From: an uncultured Burkholderiales bacterium
Lineage (GTDB): Bacteria; Pseudomonadota; Gammaproteobacteria; Burkholderiales; Burkholderiaceae_D
Reading direction: 5' to 3'
Assembly (NCBI GenBank): GCA_903904635.1
Contig: CAIVDH010000164.1
Location: forward strand, 1-14,342
Length of the DNA stretch: 14,342 nucleotides
Shown here: positions 1 through 7,576 of the stretch, in pieces
How positions within the stretch are numbered: the stretch's first letter is position 1
How the letters are laid out: every line of letters starts with the position of its first letter
The notes under the pieces: generated by a model
Databases searched by the model: none
What the model was told of the DNA's origin: nothing
Seen by the model: only the letters and a program-made list of their open reading frames with translations
Translations under genes and position numbers: made by a program

Positions 1-101
1 AGTCCGGTGAAGATTGCGTTGGAAAACGCCTCACCCAGTTTGGCCAAAGCCTTAGGTGGCAGTTCTTCGGTAAGCAGTTCGACTAGCAGTGTTTGCTTCA
101 T
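1..101 (-). CDS. glyS: Glycyl-tRNA synthetase beta subunit, N-terminal fragment
   Basis: This is the 5' end of glyS, cut off by the window edge. The 33 complete codons visible read [20 protein letters not shown] followed by [13 protein letters not shown]; the [15 protein letters not shown] stretch is the characteristic N-terminus of the bacterial beta subunit. With the alpha subunit it forms the tetrameric enzyme that charges tRNA-Gly in the cytoplasm; the beta subunit supplies tRNA recognition. It starts 57 bases after the glyQ stop and is surely cotranscribed with it. No good Shine-Dalgarno sequence precedes the ATG (AACAAGAAC), so translation may depend partly on coupling to glyQ. The identification is firm; whether the rest of the gene is intact cannot be seen. 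Confidence 0.93.
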   Translation of the reverse strand, partial: MKQTLLVELLTEELPPKALAKLGEAFSNAIFTG

Positions 102-158
102 GTTCTTGTTGGTGATGATGATGAGTTCGTTTCGGAGCGTCGCTTTTACAGACTTTTC

Positions 159-1070
159 TTAAGCTGCAGCGCGTGTGTCGCCCAGCATAGGAAAGCCCAG
201 TTGTTCGCGCGATGCGTAATAAGCTTGGGCAACGGTACGCGAGAGATTGCGTATGCGGCCTATGTAAGCGGCACGTTCTGTTACAGAGATGGCGCCACGC
301 GCATCGAGCAAATTAAAAGTATGCGCCGCTTTCAAAATCATTTCATAAGCAGGCAGCGCCAGTGGTACTTCAAGCAGACGTTTCGCTTCAGCTTCGTAAT
401 TGGTGAACAGCGAAAATAAAAATTCCGCATTCGAATGTTCAAAGTTGTAGCCGGATTGTTCTACTTCGTTTTGATGAAACACATCACCATAGGTGAGTTT
501 TTTCTTTACGCCCTGTTCTTCCCATTCGGTCCAGACCAAGTCAAAGACGTTTTCTACACCTTGCAAATACATAGCCAACCGCTCTATGCCATAAGTGATT
601 TCACCCAATACCGGTTTGCAATCAAGTCCACCTACTTGCTGAAAATACGTAAATTGCGTTACTTCCATGCCGTTAAGCCAGACTTCCCAACCCAGCCCCC
701 ATGCGCCCAGCGTTGGGTTTTCCCAATCATCTTCAACAAAGCGCACATCGTTTTGCTGCAGCTTTAAACCTAACGCTTCTAACGAACCCAGATACAGCTC
801 AAGAATATTTTCCGGCGCCGGTTTGAGTACCACCTGAAATTGATAGTAGTGCTGCATGCGGTTAGGATTTTCGCCATAGCGGCCATCCTTGGGGCGACGC
901 GAAGGCTGCACATAAGCGGCGCGCCAGGGTTCAGGGCCTATGGCACGCAGAAAAGTGGCCGTATGCGAGGTGCCGGCACCGACTTCCATATCGTAAGGCT
1001 GTAGCAGTGCGCAGCCTTGGGCGTCCCAGTATTTCTGTAACGTCAGGATGACTTGTTGAAAGGTGAGCAT
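159..1070 (-). CDS. glyQ: Glycyl-tRNA synthetase alpha subunit
   Basis: Class II aminoacyl-tRNA synthetase alpha chain, 303 residues from the chosen ATG, the same length as the E. coli protein as I recall it. It activates glycine with ATP and works with GlyS. The start [20 protein letters not shown] is the family N-terminus; the frame stays open 14 codons further upstream (to 1112), but those residues do not look like GlyQ and were left out. Recognisable family segments include [19 protein letters not shown], the [20 protein letters not shown] region, and [16 protein letters not shown]. The region before the ATG has no clear Shine-Dalgarno sequence. It lies 123 bases after lnt and 57 bases before glyS. 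The alternative start at 1112 is possible but unlikely. Confidence 0.97.
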   Translation of the reverse strand: MLTFQQVILTLQKYWDAQGCALLQPYDMEVGAGTSHTATFLRAIGPEPWRAAYVQPSRRPKDGRYGENPNRMQHYYQFQVVLKPAPENILELYLGSLEALGLKLQQNDVRFVEDDWENPTLGAWGLGWEVWLNGMEVTQFTYFQQVGGLDCKPVLGEITYGIERLAMYLQGVENVFDLVWTEWEEQGVKKKLTYGDVFHQNEVEQSGYNFEHSNAEFLFSLFTNYEAEAKRLLEVPLALPAYEMILKAAHTFNLLDARGAISVTERAAYIGRIRNLSRTVAQAYYASREQLGFPMLGDTRAAA

Positions 1071-1166
1071 AAGGTGATGAGCGTAAAAAGCAGTTGTAAG
1101 AAGTTGTGGCAAGCGCAGATCATGTCAGGCGCAGCTGAGAGTGAAAACGCCCGCTTTATCCGTATT

Positions 1167-1189
1167 CGCTAAAGCCTGCGATTTTAGCG
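1167..1189. repeat. Inverted repeat between lnt and glyQ
   Basis: CGCTAAA (1167-1173) pairs with TTTAGCG (1183-1189) around a 9-base loop. Just after it on the plus strand comes GTTTTTA. A hairpin followed by a T run is terminator-like, but it faces rightward, against the direction of lnt and glyQ. On the minus strand it lies four bases after the lnt stop codon and has no U tract, so it should not stop lnt-to-glyQ transcription; it could be an mRNA-stabilising or processing hairpin. Confidence 0.5.
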
Positions 1190-1193
1190 GTTT

Positions 1194-2795
1194 TTACTCT
1201 GGCAGTCGCGTCTGTCGGCGGCCTTGCCACCAGCACAGCAGCAGGAGCAGGCCGGCTAATCCTATCGGCAGGCTATTGCCCATGACGATATATGGTGTTC
1301 GCCCTTCGGTGCCTTGCACCTCTGCAGCCAGCGTGGCGCGTGTATAGGCCGGCAGGCTGGCTGTGACTTTGCCTTGTGCGTCTATGATGGCAGTCGCGCC
1401 TGTGTTGGTGGCGCGCAGCATAGGGCGGCCTGTTTCCAGGCTGCGCATTTGGGAGATCTGCAAATGCTGTGGCAGCGCGATCGTATCGCCAAACCATGCA
1501 ATATTTGAAACATTGAGCAGTATGCTGGCCATTGGGCTACCACGCATGTGCGCCGCTTCAAGCTGCGTGGCGATTTCTTCACCAAACAAATCTTCATAAC
1601 AAATATTCGGCAGTAGCCACTGATCTTTGATTTTCATAGGTGGCTGCAGCAAATCGCCACGACCAAAATCGCCCAACGGTATCTGCATCAGATCAATGAA
1701 CCAGCGCGCACCCGGCGGAATGAATTCACCAAACGGCACCAGGTGATGCTTGTCATAGCGATAGGCGCTGCTGACAAGACTTGCATTGTTTGCAGGAATA
1801 CCCAAGACACTATTGAGATAAATGCCCGGACCGGTGGTCCATGGCACGCCCACCAAAATATTGCTGCCGCTGTCATGGGCATAAGCGGCGAATTGTTCCA
1901 GATAACCCTGCGGCAGCTGAGAGGCAAACATGGGCAATGCTGTCTCAGGTGTGGCGATCAGATCGGCAGGCGCTGCAGTAATCATTTGCCTATACATTTC
2001 CAGCGATTCGGCGAGCTTGCCGGCTTCGAATTTCATGTCTTGCGGCACATTGCCTTGCAACAGACGCACTGATATTTTTTGCCCCGTAGGCGAGGTCCAG
2101 CGCACGGACTGCAGCGCAATACCAAACACGGGAATCAATATCAGCAGCGCCAGTGCTTTTTTGTGCAGCATACGGTGCTGTATCAGTAATGCAATGCAGG
2201 CCGCCAGTACAGCGGCCAGCCAGCCCACACCATAGACGCCGACAATCGCCGCATAGCCGGCCAATGGACTGGCAGTGTGAGCGTAGCCTGTGGCTATCCA
2301 TGAAAAGCCAGTAAAAATCCAGCCGCGGCACCAGTCGGCCAGCATCCAGCAAGCGGGCATGATGACTAATGCGGCTATGGTGGTGTTTTTTATGCGCGCA
2401 GCAAGCCAGGTTGCTGCACCCAAAGCCAGCGCATACAAAACTGCCAGGCTCGCCGCCAACAACAAGACCGCCAACACTGCCAGCAATGCAGGCAAGCCGC
2501 CATAGTCATGCATGCTCACATACAGCCAGTGCGTGCCGGCAGCTATTGATGCGCAGCCAAATACCCAGCCCAATAACATGGCAGTGCGCACTGATGCAGC
2601 ACGCAGCGTCAGTAAAAAAAGCACTGACAGAGCGAGAATTTGTAGCGGCCACAAACCAAAAGGCGCGAACGCAAAAACCGTCACGCTACCTGCCAGAAGA
2701 GCAATCAAGAGGGCAATGCGGGTGTTAAATTTGGAATTTGCAGAGAGCATGACAGGCGAGCGCCCATCATGCTGCTGACTACGTTGCTTAGCCAT
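1194..2795 (-). CDS. lnt: Apolipoprotein N-acyltransferase
   Basis: Inner-membrane enzyme that moves an acyl chain from phospholipid to the N-terminal cysteine of diacylated lipoproteins, the last step of lipoprotein maturation. The 533-residue protein has about six hydrophobic segments in residues 27-225, a periplasmic nitrilase-fold domain (about 240-490), and a last hydrophobic helix (about 503-522) with a basic tail. The catalytic triad is visible as Glu284 (ATPETALP), Lys349 (YDKHHLVPFGEF) and Cys399 (PNICYEDLFGEE). The ATG overlaps the corC stop by eight bases (ATGGCTAA), which implies translational coupling and decides the start. A second ATG at 2750 would remove 15 polar residues before the first helix and is possible. 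Length and motifs match an intact member of the family. Confidence 0.97.
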   Translation of the reverse strand: MAKQRSQQHDGRSPVMLSANSKFNTRIALLIALLAGSVTVFAFAPFGLWPLQILALSVLFLLTLRAASVRTAMLLGWVFGCASIAAGTHWLYVSMHDYGGLPALLAVLAVLLLAASLAVLYALALGAATWLAARIKNTTIAALVIMPACWMLADWCRGWIFTGFSWIATGYAHTASPLAGYAAIVGVYGVGWLAAVLAACIALLIQHRMLHKKALALLILIPVFGIALQSVRWTSPTGQKISVRLLQGNVPQDMKFEAGKLAESLEMYRQMITAAPADLIATPETALPMFASQLPQGYLEQFAAYAHDSGSNILVGVPWTTGPGIYLNSVLGIPANNASLVSSAYRYDKHHLVPFGEFIPPGARWFIDLMQIPLGDFGRGDLLQPPMKIKDQWLLPNICYEDLFGEEIATQLEAAHMRGSPMASILLNVSNIAWFGDTIALPQHLQISQMRSLETGRPMLRATNTGATAIIDAQGKVTASLPAYTRATLAAEVQGTEGRTPYIVMGNSLPIGLAGLLLLLCWWQGRRQTRLPE

Positions 2796-3672
2796 CAGTC
2801 CGTACTGACCACTCTGGTATTTTTTCTACCAGCAGCACATGTACCTGGCGAGCATCTGCGCGCAGCACTTCAAAGCGCAGATTATCGATATCGAAGGTTT
2901 CACCTTTGCGTGGCATGCGTCCGAGATGATTCGCCACTAATCCGCCTATGGTATCGACATCTTCACTGGTTAAAGAGGTATCGATCTCTTCATTCAATTG
3001 CGCCAGTTCAGTCAGCGCCTTGACACGCCAGCGGGCACCGAATTGACCATCTTTGATGCGCAGCACATTGTCTTCTTCTTCATCGTAATCATATTCATCT
3101 TCAATGTCGCCGACGATTTGTTCCAGCACATCCTCAATTGTGATTAAGCCACCAACGCCGCCATATTCATCCACCACAATAGCGATGTGATTACGATTGG
3201 CGCGGAAGTCGCGTAACAACACATTTAAGCGTTTGGATTCAGGTATGAATACAGCCGGGCGCAGCATGCCGCGCACATCAAAAGTTTCTTCGGCATAGTA
3301 GCGCAGCAGATCTTTAGCCAGCAAAATGCCGATCACTTTGTCGCGGTCGCCATCAACAGCCGGAAAGCGCGAGTGCGCAGTCTCCAGCACCATGGGCAAC
3401 CATTCTTCTATGGGTTTGCCGATATCGACCACATCCATTTGCGAACGCGGAATCATGATGTCGCGCGCAGACAGATCTGATACCTGAAACACACCTTCTA
3501 TCATCGATAGCGCATCGGCATCGATCAGATTACGCTCGTGCGCGTCGTGCAGCAGCTCAAGCAGCTCGCTGCGATTTTCAGGTTCGGGAGAGATTAGCGC
3601 CGTGAGTCGCTCGAATAATGAGCGGTGCGGCTTAGTTTCAGTGGCCTGGCCACCGGGGGGATAGTCTTGCAT
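2788..3672 (-). CDS. corC: CorC/YbeX-type CBS-domain protein
   Basis: Cytoplasmic HlyC/CorC-family protein of 294 residues. There is no N-terminal membrane domain, so this is the short CorC/YbeX form. Two CBS domains are seen, about 68-128 (ARDIMIPRSQMDVV, ending KVIGILLAKDLL) and about 135-190 (PAVFIPESKRLNVLLRDF, IAIVVDEYGGVGGLITIEDV), followed by an acidic linker (EDEYDYDEEED) and the CorC_HlyC transporter-associated domain (about 205-286). The family is linked to magnesium/cobalt efflux and, in the ybeZ-ybeY-ybeX neighbourhood, to ribosome maturation; the exact biochemical role is unsettled. It overlaps lnt by eight bases. The upstream gap to ybeY is 158 bases. No Shine-Dalgarno sequence is visible; instead a short palindrome (GGCTAATAGCC, 3675-3685) occupies the usual ribosome-binding position. 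Confidence 0.95.
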   Translation of the reverse strand: MQDYPPGGQATETKPHRSLFERLTALISPEPENRSELLELLHDAHERNLIDADALSMIEGVFQVSDLSARDIMIPRSQMDVVDIGKPIEEWLPMVLETAHSRFPAVDGDRDKVIGILLAKDLLRYYAEETFDVRGMLRPAVFIPESKRLNVLLRDFRANRNHIAIVVDEYGGVGGLITIEDVLEQIVGDIEDEYDYDEEEDNVLRIKDGQFGARWRVKALTELAQLNEEIDTSLTSEDVDTIGGLVANHLGRMPRKGETFDIDNLRFEVLRADARQVHVLLVEKIPEWSVRTDG

Positions 3673-3813
3673 ATGGCTAATAGCCGAGTGGAGAAGCGGT
3701 CAGGATACAGCAAATCAGTGCCGTATAAATACAGACCATGCTATTTAATCATTGCTAATGCCGATAAAAGTGGCTGCAATGTTTGGACATTAGTAATGTT
3801 GTAACGCTAAGGT

Positions 3814-3832
3814 GAAAAAAGAACGGTCGTTC
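3814..3832 (-). terminator. Possible weak intrinsic terminator after ybeY
   Basis: On the minus strand GAACGACCGTTC is followed at once by TTTTTT (complement of 3815-3820). The stem is only four or five base pairs and begins inside the ybeY TGA stop codon (3831-3833). It would separate miaB-phoH-ybeY from corC-lnt-glyQS, but with so short a stem termination would be partial at most. Confidence 0.4.
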
Positions 3833-4289
3833 AGGTTGCGGCATAAGGATCAGGCCAGCCCAGCTGCTGCAAAATAGTCGTCTCCAGTTTTTCCATCTCC
3901 TGCGCATCCGCATCTATTTCGTGGTCGTAGCCTTGTGCGTGCAGTACGCCATGCACCACCAGATGGGCCGCATGCTGTAGCACCGGAATACTTAAATCGT
4001 TTGCTTCGCGAATTAGCACATCGCTGCACAAAACAATATCAGCCTGGGTGTCTGCGTCGGGTTCGTCTTCCGTATACGCAAAGGTCAACACATTCGTGGC
4101 GTAATCTTTGCCGCGATAATCTCGGTTTAGCGTCTGTCCTTCTGCCTGGCCCACAAAACGTATCGTCAATTCAGCGGGTGCAAAAAGTGCGGCCTGCACC
4201 CAGCGCCGGATAGCCGCACGCGGAAGTTGCTCTGCCAATGTCTTGTCGGCAAATTGCACGGATAGCGAGAGTTTATTTTTTTGTGACAT
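3831..4289 (-). CDS. ybeY: Endoribonuclease YbeY, 16S rRNA maturation
   Basis: Zinc-dependent endoribonuclease involved in 16S rRNA 3'-end maturation and ribosome quality control, acting in the cytoplasm. From the chosen ATG the protein has 152 residues, about the E. coli length. The metal-binding signature is intact: His113, His117 and His123 in HGVLHAQGYDH. The conserved arginine region NRDYRGKDYATNVLTF lies just before (Arg59). The frame is open for another 51 codons upstream, but that part lies inside phoH in another frame and has no YbeY similarity, so the start MSQKNKLSL at 4289 is preferred. It overlaps the end of phoH by 17 bases, so translation is probably coupled; no separate Shine-Dalgarno sequence is obvious. 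Confidence 0.95.
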   Translation of the reverse strand: MSQKNKLSLSVQFADKTLAEQLPRAAIRRWVQAALFAPAELTIRFVGQAEGQTLNRDYRGKDYATNVLTFAYTEDEPDADTQADIVLCSDVLIREANDLSIPVLQHAAHLVVHGVLHAQGYDHEIDADAQEMEKLETTILQQLGWPDPYAAT

Positions 4290-5307
4290 GACGTTTTGCC
4301 GGCGGCGTGACTGTCGCCGCTGCAGTGGCGGATTCATACGCATCCACAATACGACCCACCAGCGGATGCCTGACCACATCAGCGCTGGTGAACTGTGCAA
4401 AGGCAATGCCGCGTACCTTGGCCAATACCTGACTGGCGTCAATCAGCCCGCTTTGCTGGCCGCGCTGCAAATCTATTTGCGTCACATCACCGGTGATGAC
4501 AGCCTTGCTGCCAAAGCCTATGCGCGTCAAAAACATTTTCATTTGTTCAGGCGTGGTGTTCTGCGCTTCATCGAGAATAACGAAAGCATGATTTAACGTC
4601 CGTCCGCGCATATAAGCGAGCGGTGCAATTTCTATTGCCTGCTTCTCAAATAATTTTTGGGTACGATCAAAGCCGAGCAAATCATAGAGTGCGTCATACA
4701 ATGGCCGCAGATAAGGGTCAACTTTTTGCGCCAAATCACCGGGTAAAAATCCCAGCCGCTCACCGGCTTCCACAGCAGGGCGGGTCAATACGATGCGGCG
4801 CACCGCATCACGCTCCAATGCATCAACCGCGCAGGCTACAGCCAGATAAGTTTTGCCTGTGCCGGCTGGGCCTATGCCAAAGGTGACGTCATGTTCCATG
4901 ATCGCTTTTAAATACGCAATCTGATGCGGCGTGCGACCACGCAAATCAGCCTTGCGTGTTTTTAATATCGGGCTCTCCAGAATTTCTTCTGCGGGCTTCT
5001 TGGAAAGTATGGCCGGTTTGTCGGTGCTGCCTGCCAGTGTAGCGCGCTGCTCAACCAAAGCCAGCTGTATATCTTCAACCGTCACAAGCGTTTCGGCTTG
5101 CGCATAAAATTTTTCAAGTATCGCAATAGCGCGTGTGGCATTTTCACCATCAGCAATAAACTTTTCACCACGACGAAAAATCGTGACATCAAGCGCGGCG
5201 GCAATCTGGCGCAGATTTTCATCTACCGGGCCACATAAATTAGCCAGTCGATTATTGTCTATGGGGTCTGGGATGAACTGCGCATTGCTTGTTGCGGAAT
5301 TTTTCAA
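4273..5307 (-). CDS. phoH: PhoH-family ATPase (YbeZ)
   Basis: Cytoplasmic P-loop ATPase of 344 residues, the usual YbeZ length. Walker A is GPAGTGKT (146-153) and Walker B is VILDEAQN (Asp246, Glu247), followed by the family segment KAVITGDVTQIDL. An N-terminal part (about 15-90, LANLCGPVDENLRQIAAAL) resembles the KH-like region of YbeZ proteins. The gene partner YbeY suggests a role in RNA or ribosome metabolism; the ATP-driven activity is not well defined. The start codon is TTG: an in-frame TAA lies five codons upstream and no ATG occurs until far inside the protein, so TTG is the only reasonable usual start. It follows miaB after 21 bases and overlaps ybeY by 17. Confidence 0.95.
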   Translation of the reverse strand: MKNSATSNAQFIPDPIDNNRLANLCGPVDENLRQIAAALDVTIFRRGEKFIADGENATRAIAILEKFYAQAETLVTVEDIQLALVEQRATLAGSTDKPAILSKKPAEEILESPILKTRKADLRGRTPHQIAYLKAIMEHDVTFGIGPAGTGKTYLAVACAVDALERDAVRRIVLTRPAVEAGERLGFLPGDLAQKVDPYLRPLYDALYDLLGFDRTQKLFEKQAIEIAPLAYMRGRTLNHAFVILDEAQNTTPEQMKMFLTRIGFGSKAVITGDVTQIDLQRGQQSGLIDASQVLAKVRGIAFAQFTSADVVRHPLVGRIVDAYESATAAATVTPPAKRHVTKK

Positions 5308-5328
5308 AGTGATGATCTGTTAAAGTTT

Positions 5329-6672
5329 TTAGTGCGAAGCTGGCACGATATCGCCGCGCAGTGAGTAGGTAAAGCTACCTGTAATTTCTACATCAATAAA
5401 TTGTCCAACTAATCGTGCTCCGTTAGCACCCGCTGCAAAATTAACGACGCGATGGTTTTCAGTACGACCTTGAAAATCCAGCGGATCTTTTTTCGACGGC
5501 CCTTCTACCAAAATACGCTGTACCGTGCCTATCATTTCATCAGAGTAGCGACGGGTATTGTCAGAGATAACTTTTTGCAGGCGTTGTAACCTGGCCAGTT
5601 TGACATCAGCCGGCGTATCGTCGGCAAGGGTGGCCGCGGGTGTGCCGGGTCGTGGACTAAAGATAAAGCTATAACTATTGTCATAGCCGATATCATCAAT
5701 CAGCTTCATCAATGCTTCGAAGTCCGCTTCAGTTTCACCTGGGAAGCCAACAATAAAATCTGATGAAATATAAATATCAGGCCGGACTTCACGCAGGCGA
5801 CGCACGATAGATTTATATTCCAGCGCGGTATAGCCGCGTTTCATTGCGGCGAGTATTTTGTCCGAGCCATGTTGCGCCGGCAGATAAAGATGATTAACCA
5901 GTTTAGGCACACGTGCATACACATCAATTAGCCGCTGCGTAAATTCCTTGGGATGACTCGTCACATAGCGTATGCGTTCTATGCCGGCTATCTCGGCGAT
6001 ATATTCAATCAACAGCGCAAAATCTGCAAATTCACCATCTGCCATGGCACCGCGAAACGCGTTCACATTTTGACCCAGTAGCGTGATCTCGCGCACGCCC
6101 TTGGACGCAAGTTGCGATACCTCAGCCAGTACATCATCAAAACGGCGCGAGACTTCTTCGCCGCGCGTATAAGGCACCACGCAATAGCTGCAATATTTGC
6201 TGCAACCTTCCATGATCGATACAAAAGCAGTCGGGCCTTCTACGCGCGCCGGTGGCAAGTGATCGAATTTTTCAATTTCAGGAAAGCTGATGTCGATTTG
6301 CGAGCGACCGGACTCGCGTCTTTGCTTGAGCAAATCAGGTAAGCGGTGCAAGGTCTGCGGACCGAACACCACATCAACATAAGGCGCGCGCTTGATAATG
6401 GCCGCGCCTTCCTGCGAAGCCACGCAGCCGCCTACGCCAATAACTAAGGCAGGATTTTTCAGTTTGAGTTCGCGTGCGCGCCCCAGATCTGAAAAAACTT
6501 TTTCCTGGGCTTTTTCGCGTACCGAACAGGTATTGAACAAAACCACATCCGCTTCTTCTAGCGAATCGGCCTTAATCATGCCTTCTGATGCGTACAACAC
6601 ATCGGCCATCTTGTCAGAGTCGTACTCATTCATCTGACAACCGAAGGTTTTAATAAACAATTTCTTTTGCAT
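5329..6672 (-). CDS. miaB: tRNA-2-methylthio-N6-dimethylallyladenosine synthase
   Basis: Radical-SAM methylthiotransferase that turns i6A37 into ms2i6A37 in tRNAs reading UNN codons. The 447-residue protein shows the UPF0004 N-terminal domain with cluster cysteines Cys12 ([11 protein letters not shown]), Cys49 ([10 protein letters not shown]) and Cys83 ([11 protein letters not shown]). The radical-SAM cysteines 157, 161 and 164 sit in [16 protein letters not shown], and a C-terminal TRAM domain (from about residue 375) follows. I chose the ATG at 6672 ([12 protein letters not shown]); a TTG nine codons earlier also keeps the frame but adds residues unlike the family and would sit almost on the predicted transcription start. 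No Shine-Dalgarno sequence is visible (CCCTCCCC precedes the ATG). First gene of the housekeeping block as seen here. Confidence 0.97.
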   Translation of the reverse strand: MQKKLFIKTFGCQMNEYDSDKMADVLYASEGMIKADSLEEADVVLFNTCSVREKAQEKVFSDLGRARELKLKNPALVIGVGGCVASQEGAAIIKRAPYVDVVFGPQTLHRLPDLLKQRRESGRSQIDISFPEIEKFDHLPPARVEGPTAFVSIMEGCSKYCSYCVVPYTRGEEVSRRFDDVLAEVSQLASKGVREITLLGQNVNAFRGAMADGEFADFALLIEYIAEIAGIERIRYVTSHPKEFTQRLIDVYARVPKLVNHLYLPAQHGSDKILAAMKRGYTALEYKSIVRRLREVRPDIYISSDFIVGFPGETEADFEALMKLIDDIGYDNSYSFIFSPRPGTPAATLADDTPADVKLARLQRLQKVISDNTRRYSDEMIGTVQRILVEGPSKKDPLDFQGRTENHRVVNFAAGANGARLVGQFIDVEITGSFTYSLRGDIVPASH

Positions 6673-6697
6673 GGGGAGGGCAGTAGAGGATCTGCCC

Positions 6698-6709
6698 AAA
6701 ATTATAGCA
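6698..6709 (-). promoter_or_regulatory. Extended -10 promoter candidate for miaB
   Basis: The minus strand reads TGCTATAATTTT, an exact extended -10 (TGnTATAAT; TATAAT is the complement of 6701-6706). No -35 box is found 17 bases upstream, where the sequence is GGGGCC, as expected for an extended -10 promoter. The start of transcription would fall near 6694, about 22 bases before the miaB ATG. It overlaps the tail of the GC-rich hairpin at 6710-6734. Confidence 0.5.
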
Positions 6710-6734
6710 GGCGCAGGGTTGTAGGCCCCGCGCC
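6710..6734 (-). terminator. GC-rich hairpin after bcsAS, possible terminator
   Basis: On the minus strand GGCGCGGGG pairs with CCCTGCGCC (nine pairs including one G-U) around a 7-base loop. It lies 35 bases after the bcsA/bcsS stop and before miaB. The tail TGCTATAATTTT is only partly U-rich, so it is a weak intrinsic terminator by rule, though the stem is strong. It would insulate bcsAS from miaB. Confidence 0.45.
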
Positions 6735-6769
6735 CTTTTCTGCAGGTGGGTTGTTATTGGCTTGTGGCC

Positions 6770-7576
6770 TTAAAATACTTTGGATACGGCCAGGCCTGCA
6801 TAGTTCGATGCCGCACTGTCTTGAGGATTAGTACGGCCAGCGCTGAGTTCTACAGAATAATTTTTGGGAAGCGGCAGTGACGCAAACAAACCGCGCTGAT
6901 TGGTGTGATAAGTGCGGCCATCTATTTGTGCCAGTTCAATTCCGGCGCGCCAGGTCTGAGTCGGTTTCCAGCCAAAACGAACACGGGCGTAGCTACCGTG
7001 CTGGCCTAACGCATAATTAGCAATCAGATCAGCATCAAAAACAGAGGTTAATTCTACGCGCGACTGTATTTGCGGAGTGAGTGTCACTATCCCGCCATGC
7101 TGATCCCCTGCAGGCGTAACAGGGCTTAGGCGGATATGCCTGTAGCCCACTGTGGCTGACAGGTCCAGCGTCCATTTTTCATATTTCCATGCATGCCCGG
7201 CGCCTGCTTCAATGCCGGGTATGTTTGCTGTTATTTCTGTTCCTGCACCAGATATGGTTTTTTGATAGTGATAATTGGAATGACTGATTAAAACTTTTTT
7301 GTACCAGCCTTTTCCCAGCTCTGCGTTTTCAAAAGGTTTAATTAAACCTGCGTACGCATAGGTACTGGTAGCAGCAGCCTGAACCCCAGTAAATGCAACC
7401 GATAATTGTGCCTTGCTATCCCAGCTTGCACTCATCATCGCCACACCGATGGCAATATGCATGAAAAAGAGTTTATTAAATGAACTGCGACGTTTATTAA
7501 TAATGATTTGCTTGAGCGGCTTTTTAAATGGGATAGCGCCGAGTAAAACAGCGTAAGGTATTTTAATGGCGGTCAT
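6770..7576 (-). CDS. bcsS: BcsS-like outer-membrane protein, internal start within the bcsA frame
   Basis: From ATG 7576 this segment gives a 268-residue protein in the same frame as bcsA. The ATG is preceded by AAGGA with a 7-base spacer, the best ribosome-binding site in the region. Residues 1-56 look like a long-headed signal peptide: NKRR (27-30), a hydrophobic run FFMHIAIGVAMMSA (37-50) and a likely cut after Ala56 in DSKAQ. The rest alternates polar and hydrophobic residues with many aromatic residues, begins with TYAYAGLIKPF, and ends in Phe (SKVF), as beta-barrel outer-membrane proteins do. I recognise it as resembling the BcsS family (cellulose biosynthesis protein BcsS), from memory of its repeated GYR/ARxRxGW pattern; a profile search would settle it. 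Its role in cellulose production is not well defined in the family; export or anchoring of the polymer is a guess. Confidence 0.7.
   Translation of the reverse strand: MTAIKIPYAVLLGAIPFKKPLKQIIINKRRSSFNKLFFMHIAIGVAMMSASWDSKAQLSVAFTGVQAAATSTYAYAGLIKPFENAELGKGWYKKVLISHSNYHYQKTISGAGTEITANIPGIEAGAGHAWKYEKWTLDLSATVGYRHIRLSPVTPAGDQHGGIVTLTPQIQSRVELTSVFDADLIANYALGQHGSYARVRFGWKPTQTWRAGIELAQIDGRTYHTNQRGLFASLPLPKNYSVELSAGRTNPQDSAASNYAGLAVSKVF

Noticed and set aside
2880..2890. GATTATCGATA inside corC, close to the proposed GntR operator repeat
   Set aside because: It lies within a conserved coding stretch (DIDNLRF) and differs from the 13-base repeat; a chance match.
4290..4442. Longer start for ybeY inside phoH
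   Set aside because: The added 51 residues are basic, unlike YbeY, and overlap conserved phoH codons; the 152-residue form fits the family.
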